DNA from: Nitrososphaerales archaeon
GTDB lineage: Archaea > Thermoproteota > Nitrososphaeria > Nitrososphaerales > CADDZS01
Length of the DNA stretch: 55,358 nucleotides
Assembly: GCA_030038075.1 (NCBI GenBank)
Contig: JASHPO010000153.1
Coordinates: forward strand, 1-55,358
Reading direction: 5' to 3'
Shown: positions 23,665 to 31,872 of the stretch, piece after piece
Position numbering within the stretch: position 1 is the first letter of the stretch
Layout of the letters: every line of letters begins with the position of its first letter
Notes under the pieces: generated by a model
Told to the model about the DNA's origin: nothing
What the model saw: the letters and a program-made list of their open reading frames with translations, nothing else
Database searches by the model: none
Made by a program: the position numbers and the translations under genes

Positions 23665-24120
23665 CTACTTTTCCTCAGGCAGATATTCGAGTAATCTCTT
23701 CGCCGCGTTTTTTGTATCTTCTTCGGATTTGAATTCCCAGATCAACAGTTTCTGTTTCGGTCCGGGTCTGAAGCCCAGTTCTCTTGGGTCGTCCATCTTC
23801 GTGACAATGGTTCCGCTCGTGATCTGTCCGATGTACTCATCATGATAAGATGCTTCAACTGGGTCTTTTCTCAAGTAGAGCACAACTTGGACGGGTTTTT
23901 GAGATTTTCTCAAGAAAATGAGATCGTAACCTGTTGCGATGAGTATGAAAATTATCAGCGCAATATACCCTCCAGGAGGAGCAAGAATCGCGAAAACTAC
24001 ACCCAAGCAAACGAGCGAAAGGGCGATCAAATGAATTTGCTTCATAGAAGTGTTTCGTGGTCCCTGAAATTCCACGACTTCTGGATATTCTGAAAAATCC
24101 TTTCGCTGTGACATTTCCAA
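23665..24120 (-). CDS. Small membrane protein, first gene of the hydroxyacid dehydrogenase operon
   Basis: 151 residues with two close hydrophobic helices (about residues 28-70, HLIALSLVCLGVVFAIL and YIALIIFILIATGYDLIFL) and a soluble C-terminal domain (VVLYLRKDPVEASYHDEYIG, EFKSEEDTKNAAKRLLEYLP). The last part resembles a small alpha/beta ligand or interaction domain. It precedes the dehydrogenase gene by 9 bp. Function unknown. Confidence 0.62.
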   Translation of the reverse strand: MEMSQRKDFSEYPEVVEFQGPRNTSMKQIHLIALSLVCLGVVFAILAPPGGYIALIIFILIATGYDLIFLRKSQKPVQVVLYLRKDPVEASYHDEYIGQITSGTIVTKMDDPRELGFRPGPKQKLLIWEFKSEEDTKNAAKRLLEYLPEEK

Positions 24121-24316
24121 AACGCGCCCTATTTCTCTTCGTCCCGTGAAATGAAACGCAGAAGATCGAGTTGATCAGTTGCAGGCAAGTAGTGATGATT
24201 TTCTCCGAGGAGAATAACTAAATGTCGAGCTATGGTAAATTCTTTTGGTCAGCCAGCCTGTTCGAATTGGAATCAAAGAGCTATCTTTATTGACTATTCG
24301 TTTTTTCCGAGTCTCG

Positions 24317-24652
24317 ATGCGAACGCAAGTACTCTCGGAAATCCAATCAAAGATACTCCTCGCTCTCATGCTGCATGCTAAATCCTCTTCGGGAGAGATT
24401 CTGAAGGAAGTCGGTATAAGCGGCTCAACATGGAATAAGGAGAAAATGCAGCTGCAAAATAGCGGATTGATCGAAGGGCAAACGACGCGAGGACTGACCG
24501 AAAACGGCGTGGTCAGAAAAACAGAGTTCAAGCTTACAGGAAAGGGAAAGAGCATCGCCCAGTACCTCCTTTCGATATCTTCGCTGATCGGAGGGGAACC
24601 TATCCAGAATGAAGGAATGGAAAAAGTTCTAGAACTGACGGTAAAGTCTTAG
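24317..24652 (+). CDS. Winged-helix regulator-like protein
   Basis: About 111 residues from ATG 24317 (MRTQVLSEIQSKILLALMLH); the longer track start at 24245 lacks supporting features. SSSGEILKEVGISGSTWNKEKMQLQNSGLIEG is a helix-turn-helix with wing, followed by TEFKLTGKGKSIAQYLLSIS, the usual KxT-x-x-G end of archaeal winged helices. Targets unknown. It is convergent with the small membrane gene at 24664. Confidence 0.7.
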   Translation: MRTQVLSEIQSKILLALMLHAKSSSGEILKEVGISGSTWNKEKMQLQNSGLIEGQTTRGLTENGVVRKTEFKLTGKGKSIAQYLLSISSLIGGEPIQNEGMEKVLELTVKS

Positions 24653-24663
24653 GGCGCTTTCGC

Positions 24664-24945
24664 CTAGAACGTGATCTTTGCCAAGACTACTAGGCCGACG
24701 AACTCCATACCAGAAATTGCAGATAGCGCCGGAAGAGCTCCCGAGCCGAACAGATGGGACATCGAAACATACGCGGCAACTGTTGTGAGGTTTTGCGCGA
24801 GAAGGAAGGTAGCAAAAACCACCAATCCTACCGAATGAGCCGCTTTGGACTTTAGCGCGATCTTCCCGTACATCGAGAGAAGAATAACGAGCACCACTAC
24901 ATTCAGGACCGCAAAAACTACGGCGATCTCCATCATCGGAAACAA
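24664..24945 (-). CDS. Small polytopic membrane protein
   Basis: 93 residues, almost entirely hydrophobic, with three predicted helices (about 5-25, 35-58, 66-90). The arrangement LNVVVLVILLSMYGKIALKSKA and GLVVFATFLLAQNLTTVAAY resembles archaeal membrane proteins of unknown role. Its start is about 110 bp from the divergent ArsR-like gene, and the region between contains an AATTAAATAG TATA-like element on the rightward side. Confidence 0.6.
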   Translation of the reverse strand: MFPMMEIAVVFAVLNVVVLVILLSMYGKIALKSKAAHSVGLVVFATFLLAQNLTTVAAYVSMSHLFGSGALPALSAISGMEFVGLVVLAKITF

Positions 24946-25053
24946 TAGTGTTCTCTTTGAGAACAGTTTGCAGCATGCGCTTTAACTCTTTTTCAAAATT
25001 TTGTAAACCGAGCTTTTCAAGAATTAAATAGGAAATTGAGAAGCGAAACCTCA

Positions 25054-25380
25054 ATGCCCGATGATCCCGAATTGCGGCGACTCCTCTGGTATCTTCTCGG
25101 CGGCACAAGGGGCGGAGAAAATCGGGCTAAGATAATTTACGAGCTGAAAAACCGACCGAGCAATTTGAACCAGCTTGCAAAGAGACTTGGGGTCGAGTAC
25201 AGGTCGATACAGCACCACATCGAAGTTCTGAAGAAGAACTCTCTTGTTACTTCTCAAGGTGAAAGGTACGGTTTGACTTATTTTCTGAACCCTTGGCTCG
25301 AGTCTCACTATGACCTCTTCCTTGAGATTGTAAAGTCCTTGAATCTCAAACTGGAGTCTGAATCTGGAACAAATTTGTAA
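25054..25380 (+). CDS. ArsR-type winged-helix regulator
   Basis: 108 residues from ATG 25054 (MPDDPELRRLLWYLLGGTRG). NRAKIIYELKNRPSNLNQLAKRLGVEYRSIQHHIEVLKKNSLV is a classic ArsR/GntR-like archaeal winged helix, and the C-terminus (WLESHYDLFLEIVKSLNLKL) is a likely dimer helix. No metal-binding Cys is present. It lies 55 bp upstream of the molybdoenzyme gene, which it may control; inference only. TATA-like ATTAAATAG about 30 bp upstream. Confidence 0.78.
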   Translation: MPDDPELRRLLWYLLGGTRGGENRAKIIYELKNRPSNLNQLAKRLGVEYRSIQHHIEVLKKNSLVTSQGERYGLTYFLNPWLESHYDLFLEIVKSLNLKLESESGTNL

Positions 25381-25435
25381 GAGAGTATGGAATCAAGACA
25401 TATACAAAGCGTGTTGATATGGAAGAATTGTCAAT

Positions 25436-27061
25436 TTGAAAAGTTCTGCTTTTGCCCCATTTTGGAAAGGTTGCGTAGCTGGCATTGTCTCGCTCGGTTT
25501 CCTGTTCGTTCTGCGCATCGGGCAGATTGCTCCATTTCCGCCCGAGTCCGCACTCGAGGCTTTCCTCAAAATTATCCCGGAAACGGTGCAGGAGCCTTCG
25601 ATACAGGCGCTCGGAGACTTTGCGGGAGAGTCCGGACTCATCATCGCGACGCTCATAGCTATACTGGTCTACGGGGCTTTTGGGGTTCTCTTTGAAAAAT
25701 GGTACGCCCCCAAGATATCATCAAAATCAATTTCGAAGCTGGAAAAATTTCTAATTTATTCCATCGTGCCATTTCTGTTTTTTGGGCTCATCGTCCTCCC
25801 CATCTGCGGAGATTCAGTTTTCGGAATTTCTTCGGATTTCGCGAACTCATCGAGCGTCTTCCTGTTTCCTCTTGCCTTGCTTTTTGGAAACATGATCTAT
25901 TGCCTTGTTCTCGACTGGCAGTACGGCGCGACCAAATTATTCGCAAAGGTGCCGGCAAGCAGGAAGGAAACGATCTCGGCTTCGCGCAGATCTTTCATGG
26001 AAAATGGTGTTCTAGCTCTGGGTGCGCTCGCGTTCCTGGCTGCAGGAATCAACGGACTCCTGACATCTCCATCTCCCCCTGAATCTTCCAGCGCGCCGCA
26101 AGGTACTCCGATCAACCTGGCAAATGCCCCTTCAATATTCGAAGATCCTAGACTCTCGGGGCTGGTTGACTCCGAGGTAACATCGAACGGCAATTTCTAT
26201 GAGGTTGACATCGACACTTTTGGGCCTCCTTCGGTCGATGCGTCGACGTGGTCGCTGCAGGTCACCGGACTGGTTCAAAACCCGAAGACCTATGCCCTTT
26301 CCGACTTGCAGAACCTACCTAAAACAACGGAGTACAATACCTTTGAATGCGTGAGCAACGACGTGAACGGAAATCTGATCGGCAACGCCGAATGGGGCGG
26401 AGTGAGCCTCTCAGATCTCTTCAACGATATGGGGGGCGTCTCCGAGGGAGCGGACACTGTTATTTTCTATTCCGTTGACGGTTACAGTGTGGGAATTCCA
26501 ATAGAGAAGGCCCTGGAGTCGGACAGCATGATCGCTTATGAGATGAACTCGGTCTCGCTGCCGCAAAATCACGGATTCCCACTTCGAGCGGTCATTCCAG
26601 GTCTATACGGAATGATGAGCGCCAAGTGGATCAGAAAAATCCAGGTAATCGATACAACATACCTCGGCTACTGGCAGACCCGCGGATGGAGCGATAGCGG
26701 AGAGGTGCAGACTCTGGCTTTCATCACTGTTCCGGGGGACGGAAGTTCCGAGAGCCTTTCTGATTACAACGGCACGGTTCTCGTCGGAGGTTATGCCTAC
26801 GCCGGCGATAGGGGAATATCAAGCGTCGAGGTTAGCACTGACAGCGGCAAGACATGGCAGCAGGCAGTACTCAAACCTGCGATCTCAAATGACACTTGGA
26901 CACTCTGGGCCTTCGAGTGGGCAACTACCAACACAGGAATTGTGAATGTTTATGCGAGGGCGACCGACGGAACGGGAGCAATCCAAACTTCGAGTGAAAC
27001 GAGCAACTTTCCTAACGGCGCCACGGGCTACGCTTCGATCATGGTCAAAGTGACAAAGTAA
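25436..27061 (+). CDS. Membrane-anchored molybdopterin-dependent oxidoreductase (sulfite oxidase family)
   Basis: 541 residues from a TTG start. Four to five hydrophobic segments in the first 200 residues are followed by a loop and a sulfite-oxidase-type catalytic domain: LQVTGLVQNPKTYALSDLQNLP, NTFECVSNDVNGNLIGNAEWGGV (molybdenum-ligating Cys and the GxxWGG region), HGFPLRAVIPGLYGMMSAKWIRK, then a C-terminal dimerisation-like beta domain (VGGYAYAGDRGISSVEVSTD). These enzymes oxidise or reduce sulfite-like or sulfoxide substrates with Moco outside the membrane. An N-terminal multi-span domain fused to the catalytic domain suggests direct quinone or heme-partner coupling, but no heme ligands were identified. 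Confidence 0.87.
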   Translation: MKSSAFAPFWKGCVAGIVSLGFLFVLRIGQIAPFPPESALEAFLKIIPETVQEPSIQALGDFAGESGLIIATLIAILVYGAFGVLFEKWYAPKISSKSISKLEKFLIYSIVPFLFFGLIVLPICGDSVFGISSDFANSSSVFLFPLALLFGNMIYCLVLDWQYGATKLFAKVPASRKETISASRRSFMENGVLALGALAFLAAGINGLLTSPSPPESSSAPQGTPINLANAPSIFEDPRLSGLVDSEVTSNGNFYEVDIDTFGPPSVDASTWSLQVTGLVQNPKTYALSDLQNLPKTTEYNTFECVSNDVNGNLIGNAEWGGVSLSDLFNDMGGVSEGADTVIFYSVDGYSVGIPIEKALESDSMIAYEMNSVSLPQNHGFPLRAVIPGLYGMMSAKWIRKIQVIDTTYLGYWQTRGWSDSGEVQTLAFITVPGDGSSESLSDYNGTVLVGGYAYAGDRGISSVEVSTDSGKTWQQAVLKPAISNDTWTLWAFEWATTNTGIVNVYARATDGTGAIQTSSETSNFPNGATGYASIMVKVTK

Positions 27062-27168
27062 GCTGCGAATTGCGTTCGAAAATCGTCTCGCAAGCAAATC
27101 AACCATTTCGTACTGGTTATGAGTTGGTTCTCTTAGCATAATCTCGCAGAGAATACTTTTATGGACTC

Positions 27169-27182
27169 GACTTTCGAAAGTC
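27169..27182. promoter_or_regulatory. Perfect 14-bp palindrome before the GlcG/HbpS-like gene
   Basis: GACTTTCGAAAGTC is fully self-complementary. It lies between a TATA-like TACTTTTAT (about 27154-27162) and the ATG at 27198, so a dimeric repressor here would cover the transcription start. Confidence 0.5.
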
Positions 27183-27197
27183 TGAAAGGCGTAGCAA

Positions 27198-27617
27198 ATG
27201 TCAGGTCTCAGTTTGAAGGGCGCGCAGGAAATAATTGAAGGTGCAATCGCGAAGGCAAACCAGCTCGGGATAAAGATTACGGTGGCCGTAGTCGATGGAT
27301 CGGGTCATCTGTTGCAGCTCACAAGAATGGACGGTGCGGGTTGGGGAGGTATTGATCTTCTCGTGGGAAAAGCCTACACGGCGGTTGCCTTCCGGGCCGA
27401 TACCGAAATGACAGCGAGGTGGATGGGAGCAGACGCGCCGCAGGCGATGGCAGCGGTCGAAGCCTCACATGGAAAGATAGTTCCCGCGAAGGGAGGTCTT
27501 GTGATTAAAGAAGGCAACGATGTCATCGGTGGAATAGGTGTTGGTGGCGGTAGGGGCGAGGAAGACCTTGAATGCGCAAGGGCGGGACTCGAGCGTTACA
27601 CGTCTTCAAAGAAATGA
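27198..27617 (+). CDS. GlcG/HbpS family (DUF336) heme- or cofactor-binding protein
   Basis: 139 residues. The family pattern is clear: LKGAQEIIEGAIAKANQLG, then KITVAVVDGSGHLLQLTRMDGA, KAYTAVAFRADTEMTARW, and GGLVIKEGNDVIGGIGVGGGRGEEDLECARAGL. HbpS binds heme and other members bind corrinoid or stabilise enzymes; substrate here is unknown. No signal peptide, so probably cytoplasmic. Promoter carries a perfect palindrome. Convergent with a surface-protein gene. Confidence 0.9.
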   Translation: MSGLSLKGAQEIIEGAIAKANQLGIKITVAVVDGSGHLLQLTRMDGAGWGGIDLLVGKAYTAVAFRADTEMTARWMGADAPQAMAAVEASHGKIVPAKGGLVIKEGNDVIGGIGVGGGRGEEDLECARAGLERYTSSKK

Positions 27618-27633
27618 AGGCCGAACTGCGATC

Positions 27634-28197
27634 TTAATCTTCCGCGGAATTCAATCTTCTCTTTACGACCAGTAAAGAGCCGAGAGCTATTATCAGGGCA
27701 CCAACGGAGAGAGTTGCGAGTATAACAAAGAGAGAAGAGTATCCTTCCGCCGAATTTATCCCAGTCGGAGCGAAGACAAATAGCAACTTCTCGCTTGAGT
27801 TTGTAGAACTCTGAACAAGCGTCGCTTCCGCGCTGATCGGCAATTGCGTCTGTGTGGTCTGAGACACTGAGGTGGTCGCCGCGGTCGCAACATTCGAGGT
27901 AGCCGAAATGATCGAGGATAGCTCGGTAACGTTTGGAGAAAGACTGTTGACTGAAGCGGATGTGACAGAGTTCACAGATTGAGCAGTGTTTTGTGCGCCA
28001 GTAATAGCAGTCTGTATAGTGGTTGTCGTAACCTCTGTGGTCGTCGAAAGCACAGTTTTCGAAGTTGCACTTGTCGCAGAAGGTTTCGCAATAGGAGACT
28101 CGATGATTGTCGGCCAAGAGAGTGCAACCAGAAGTACGAGAGCAGACACCATTCCCAGCCCGGCACTCACCGAATGTTTGTCGAGAAATCTCAGCAT
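27634..28197 (-). CDS. Thr/Ser-rich cell-surface protein with N-terminal signal and C-terminal anchor
   Basis: 187 residues. An N-terminal hydrophobic segment (AGLGMVSALVLLVALSW, about 12-28) is followed by about 120 residues of Ser/Thr/Ala/Val low complexity (VLSTTTEVTTTTIQTAI) and a C-terminal helix with basic end (LFVILATLSVGALIIALGSL, VVKRRLNSAED). The layout is that of a glycosylated stalk held by a C-terminal membrane anchor. The middle is reminiscent of apolipoprotein-like repeats with helical periodicity. No enzymatic domain. Confidence 0.7.
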   Translation of the reverse strand: MLRFLDKHSVSAGLGMVSALVLLVALSWPTIIESPIAKPSATSATSKTVLSTTTEVTTTTIQTAITGAQNTAQSVNSVTSASVNSLSPNVTELSSIISATSNVATAATTSVSQTTQTQLPISAEATLVQSSTNSSEKLLFVFAPTGINSAEGYSSLFVILATLSVGALIIALGSLLVVKRRLNSAED

Positions 28198-28347
28198 TCG
28201 GGCATTATGGTTGAACCTTCTACATAGTTCTAGTCATCAGAACAGCATAAGGGACGACCTGTTAGCGCTCATTGAATTCCTAGAAAGTTCAGGTCAGGTC
28301 TAGAAAGCATAAATAGCAAATCTCTGAGCTCGGGTCCACGAGACTCA

Positions 28348-28629
28348 ATGGCAAAAGATAGAGCTATTGGAGCGGCACTTGTTGCGGGCGCTGTGATCGG
28401 GGTAATAATTTACGGTTTATTGATGTTTTACTTCGGTTACAATAGCAAAGTAACTTTGTACACCCTAGAGATCACAGCATTTGTGGCGGTTCTTGCGATT
28501 CTCGCGATCCTTGGCTGGATAGGTTATGTGATGGCGACGACACCTCCGCCAATGCCTTTGGAGCCAGAGGCAACGCCTGCAACGGAGAGTACTACTCCAC
28601 AGCAGACTGCGCAAGAAAAGAAGCCATAA
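28348..28629 (+). CDS. Small two-helix membrane protein with Pro/Thr-rich tail
   Basis: 93 residues. Two helices (about 7-28, AIGAALVAGAVIGVIIYGLL; about 40-62, ITAFVAVLAILAILGWIGYV) are followed by a Pro/Glu/Thr tail (PPPMPLEPEATPATESTTPQ) ending in Lys. TATA-like CATAAATAG about 38 bp upstream of the ATG. Similar proteins are widespread in Thaumarchaeota as far as I recall; function unknown. Confidence 0.68.
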   Translation: MAKDRAIGAALVAGAVIGVIIYGLLMFYFGYNSKVTLYTLEITAFVAVLAILAILGWIGYVMATTPPPMPLEPEATPATESTTPQQTAQEKKP

Positions 28630-28708
28630 CCTTACAGATCTGCGATACTCGAAAGAGAAATCGCAAGCGCCTTTTATACCATCGATCTGATGCGATAACA
28701 GAAAATTT

Positions 28709-29755
28709 TTGGTACTGCTCTGGATAGACGCGCTTACCCCAAAACAGGTTCTTTTTACAAAGGCCTTAGTCGAGCGTGCGCCGTCCAAAGTAAAGTGCAT
28801 AGTAACAACAAGGGACTACTCAGAACTGAACCAGTTCATCTCACAAATTGATCTTAAGCATACCAGAATGGGAAGACACGGCGGCGGACAATTAGAAGAC
28901 AAATTACGTGCGAGTGTGGAACGCGAGAAGCTGTTGATTCAATTCGCTTCTCACTCTAGCTTTGACTATTCTCTCTCTTTCCTCTCGCCGGAAGCTGCAA
29001 GGGTCAGTTTCGGGCTGGGTTTGACACACTATTTGTGCAGCGATTCGCCGCACGCCAACGCTCCATCGCGGCTAGCAGTTCCGCTATCAAAAGAAATTTT
29101 CACGCCTTTTCCGATCCATAATGAACTCTGGACCAGGTACGGCATCAGGCAAAGCAGCGTAATCAAGTATCACGCGCTTGATCCCTGGGCCTGGCTCAAA
29201 TATTCAAAGGTAAGGACGACACGCAAAGTGTACGGCCGGGTACTTATCAGGCTCGAGGAGTGGTTTGCCTCTTATTTCAAAAGAAATATGGGACTGTCTG
29301 ATTCTCTTTCAAAACTCGTTGCGGGAATCAAACAGGTGGGCGATTTTGAGATAACGTTAGTTCCGAGGTATGATGATCAGAGGGCCTGGGCGGCAAAGAA
29401 ATTCGGAAAGACATGCATAGTCCCAAAGACCACTATAGACGGCGCGGAAGCCGTAGCGGCGACCGACTTGCTCGTGGGCGGCGGTGCGACAATGACGCAG
29501 GAAGCGGCGCTGCTGGGAGTGCCTAACATCTCGTACTTCCCCTCCGCGAAGCTGGACGTGTTTTCTGATTATTATTTTCCCAAGAAAATGTCCGTTAAAG
29601 CCTCGACTCAAACTCAACTATTGAATTCAACATTCACACTCCTGAAGAGGATTGACGATGCGAAGACGGAATTCATGGACAGGGCAGAGAAGGAAACGCG
29701 GACTTTTGAAGATCCGGTAAAATTTGTCTTCGAGAAACTGTTGAACCGAAGCTGA
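28709..29755 (+). CDS. DUF354 family protein (GT-B-fold, glycosyltransferase-like)
   Basis: 348 residues from a TTG start. LLWIDALTPKQVLFTKALVERA opens a UDP-GlcNAc-epimerase/GT-B-like N-terminal domain as in DUF354. The C-terminal nucleotide-binding side shows ATDLLVGGGATMTQEAALLGVPNISYFP, the pattern of a Gly-rich loop facing a nucleotide-sugar. It is followed by a GT2 gene 12 bp later in an apparent operon, suggesting joint work on a glycan or glycolipid. Biochemical activity for DUF354 is not established. Confidence 0.85.
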   Translation: MVLLWIDALTPKQVLFTKALVERAPSKVKCIVTTRDYSELNQFISQIDLKHTRMGRHGGGQLEDKLRASVEREKLLIQFASHSSFDYSLSFLSPEAARVSFGLGLTHYLCSDSPHANAPSRLAVPLSKEIFTPFPIHNELWTRYGIRQSSVIKYHALDPWAWLKYSKVRTTRKVYGRVLIRLEEWFASYFKRNMGLSDSLSKLVAGIKQVGDFEITLVPRYDDQRAWAAKKFGKTCIVPKTTIDGAEAVAATDLLVGGGATMTQEAALLGVPNISYFPSAKLDVFSDYYFPKKMSVKASTQTQLLNSTFTLLKRIDDAKTEFMDRAEKETRTFEDPVKFVFEKLLNRS

Positions 29756-29767
29756 ATTACGAACCAC

Positions 29768-30991
29768 TTGCTAGTCCTAGATCTAATTTCCACGACGATA
29801 GCTACTCTCTCGTTCCTGGGGGCAGGATCCTTCCTTGTTTACCTTGTCGCGACTGAAAAAAATGCGCCGAGGTTCGCCGAATCGCTTGTGAAAATTGACG
29901 CGTCCGATTTCAATCTGCTAGTCTCGGTCATTATACCTGCCCGAAACGAAGAACAGACAATAGAGGATTGCCTGAAATCCATGGCGGGCCAGACTCACAA
30001 GAATCTTGAAATCTTGGTCGTAGACGACTCCTCAACCGACAATACATGCAACGTCGTGAGATCGTTTTCAGAAACCAATAAGAATATCAAATTATTGCAG
30101 GCGGGCGCAAAACCGCGGGGCTGGGTGGGAAAAGGGTGGGCCTGCTGGAAAGGATACGAGGCCTCGCGGGGTGAGTTTTTGCTGTTTGTGGATGCCGATT
30201 CCGTCCTCGCGGCGGCTGCGATCGAGTCCAGTTTGAAGTACGCTTTGGAGAAGGGGATCGAAATGTTCTCCTTGTCACCAAGCATTCAGATGAAAGGAGT
30301 CTTTGCGAAGGCAGTTTTGCCAATGGTGACTGGAGCTATCAACCTTCTGTACCCGATGCAAAAGGTCAACGACAAGAATAGCCACCGAGCTTACGTGTTC
30401 GGAACCTTCGTGCTCGTGAAGAGATCTGTCTACACCGCTATCGGCGGACACGAAAAAGTCAGGGAAGAAATTGTTGAGGACGCCGCGATCGCCCGACTGG
30501 CAAAGAGCGCAGGCTACAATTTGAGAGTGGAAAGAGGACCTCAATTTGTCTCCTCGCAGTGGGAAAGCGATCCTCGGGATATCTATCAGGGACTGGAAAG
30601 GGTGACTTCGACATCTGTCAGGAGCTTTGGTCTGATTTCCATTCTGAATGCAGTCCTTCTTTTCTTCATCACGTTGTATCCTATCATTTTTGTCATCGTG
30701 TACGCCGCGATTCGCACTTCGAACGCCTTGCTTATTGGTTTCATCGCTTCCGTTTTGAGCATCTTGATTTTCCTCATTCTCGACGGTTTTGAGACCAAAA
30801 CAATAAGCGGGAAGATCAGCTTGTCCGCCTGCCTCTATCCAATCGGAAGTATATTCTTCATAGCTGCGATAGTGAGCACGTCTATCAAAGTCTCCCGCGG
30901 CTCCAAGATTATGTGGAAGGGCCAAGGCTATGTCCAGCCGGCAAGAAAACGCAACGCAGATAAATTCCAGTTACGTTCTGATTTTAGATGA
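29768..30991 (+). CDS. Membrane glycosyltransferase family 2
   Basis: 407 residues from a TTG start. One N-terminal helix (about 5-25), then a GT-A domain with VSVIIPARNEEQTIEDCLKSMA, ILVVDDSSTDNT, LFVDADSV (DxD) and GTFVLVKRSVYTAIGGHE with EIVEDAAIARLAKSAGY (ED acid). Three to four C-terminal transmembrane helices follow (about 290-380). It resembles carotenoid or polyprenyl-linked GT2 enzymes such as CrtQ-like transferases. Likely transfers sugar to a lipid or surface acceptor. The next gene overlaps its stop by 4 bp (ATGA). Confidence 0.9.
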   Translation: MLVLDLISTTIATLSFLGAGSFLVYLVATEKNAPRFAESLVKIDASDFNLLVSVIIPARNEEQTIEDCLKSMAGQTHKNLEILVVDDSSTDNTCNVVRSFSETNKNIKLLQAGAKPRGWVGKGWACWKGYEASRGEFLLFVDADSVLAAAAIESSLKYALEKGIEMFSLSPSIQMKGVFAKAVLPMVTGAINLLYPMQKVNDKNSHRAYVFGTFVLVKRSVYTAIGGHEKVREEIVEDAAIARLAKSAGYNLRVERGPQFVSSQWESDPRDIYQGLERVTSTSVRSFGLISILNAVLLFFITLYPIIFVIVYAAIRTSNALLIGFIASVLSILIFLILDGFETKTISGKISLSACLYPIGSIFFIAAIVSTSIKVSRGSKIMWKGQGYVQPARKRNADKFQLRSDFR

Positions 30992-31185
30992 GCAAAGAAG
31001 AAACGGCGCCGAAGGAACCGGAATTGACCAAAGATGAGCGGGAGCTCATTCTCAAAGCTTTATCGTACTATCAGATCCACTTGTTCGACCAGATGAGCAG
31101 ATCGGATATTCCTGATGCAGCTCTGGATGTTGACTACAAGAAAACAGCAGCCGTGATTAAGAAGATCCACAAAGGGATAGAGTAG
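30988..31185 (+). CDS. Small acidic helical protein
   Basis: 65 residues; the ATG overlaps the stop of the GT2 gene in an ATGA, a translational-coupling arrangement. ELTKDERELILKALSYYQIHLFDQM and DYKKTAAVIKKIHKGIE are two amphipathic helices. No known motif. Its place between GT2 and endonuclease III suggests only operon membership. Confidence 0.65.
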   Translation: MSKEETAPKEPELTKDERELILKALSYYQIHLFDQMSRSDIPDAALDVDYKKTAAVIKKIHKGIE

Positions 31186-31200
31186 AACCTATTTTCGCTA

Positions 31201-31872
31201 ATGACCCAACAAGTCTCATCTCAAGCCAACAGTGTCAGGGCAAGGAAAGTCTTAGCTCTAATCGAGAATTCGGTATCGAACAAAACAGCACTCGCAAACA
31301 TTAGGGACAAGGCGGAAGACCCTTTTCGAATCCTGATTTCTACTATTCTTTCTGCAAGAACAAGAGACCAGGTGACCGAAAAAGTATCCGATATGCTGTT
31401 CTCAAAATATCCTGACGCGGACTCTCTCGCGAAAGCGAATTTTTCGTCCGTGGCAAAGATCGTGCGGCCGGTGAACTTTTACAAAGGCAAAACGAAAAAG
31501 ATCATCGGCGCCTCAAAACTCATAGTCTCAAAGTACCGTGGCGTAGTTCCCAGGACCTATGAGGAACTCCTCGAACTTCCCGGCGTCGGAAGGAAAACGG
31601 CCGGATGCGTGCTGGTCTACGGATACAAAGTCTCCGCTATACCAGTCGATGTACACGTCCATAGGATCTCTAACAGGATCGGTCTTGTAAAGACGAAAAA
31701 GCCCGAAGACACCGAAATAGCATTGCGCGAATTGTACGATGAAAAGGATTGGCTCGCTGTGAACGAGCTGTTCGTCAGTTTCGGACAGACGATTTGTCTT
31801 CCGGTTAATCCCAGATGCGAGATATGTCCGGTAAACTTTCTGTGTAACTATTACGCGGCGAAAGTCAACTAG
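31201..31872 (+). CDS. nth: Endonuclease III (DNA glycosylase/AP lyase)
   Basis: 223 residues. The helix-hairpin-helix with catalytic Lys (YEELLELPGVGRKTAGCVLVYGY, about 120-140), the catalytic Asp in IPVDVHVHRISNRIGL (about 150) and a C-terminal four-Cys Fe-S loop (CLPVNPRCEICPVNFLC) are all present. The enzyme removes oxidised pyrimidines and nicks abasic sites. It follows the small protein gene by 15 bp. Its final 8 bp overlap the convergent repeat-protein gene. Confidence 0.95.
   Translation: MTQQVSSQANSVRARKVLALIENSVSNKTALANIRDKAEDPFRILISTILSARTRDQVTEKVSDMLFSKYPDADSLAKANFSSVAKIVRPVNFYKGKTKKIIGASKLIVSKYRGVVPRTYEELLELPGVGRKTAGCVLVYGYKVSAIPVDVHVHRISNRIGLVKTKKPEDTEIALRELYDEKDWLAVNELFVSFGQTICLPVNPRCEICPVNFLCNYYAAKVN

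Noticed and set aside
27596-28117. 173-codon Cys/Tyr-rich minus ORF
   Set aside because: Alternative frame of the Thr-rich surface protein; its Cys content comes from repetitive codons.
30275-30925. 216-codon antisense ORF in the GT2 gene
   Set aside because: Shadow of the glycosyltransferase; no independent start signal or motif.
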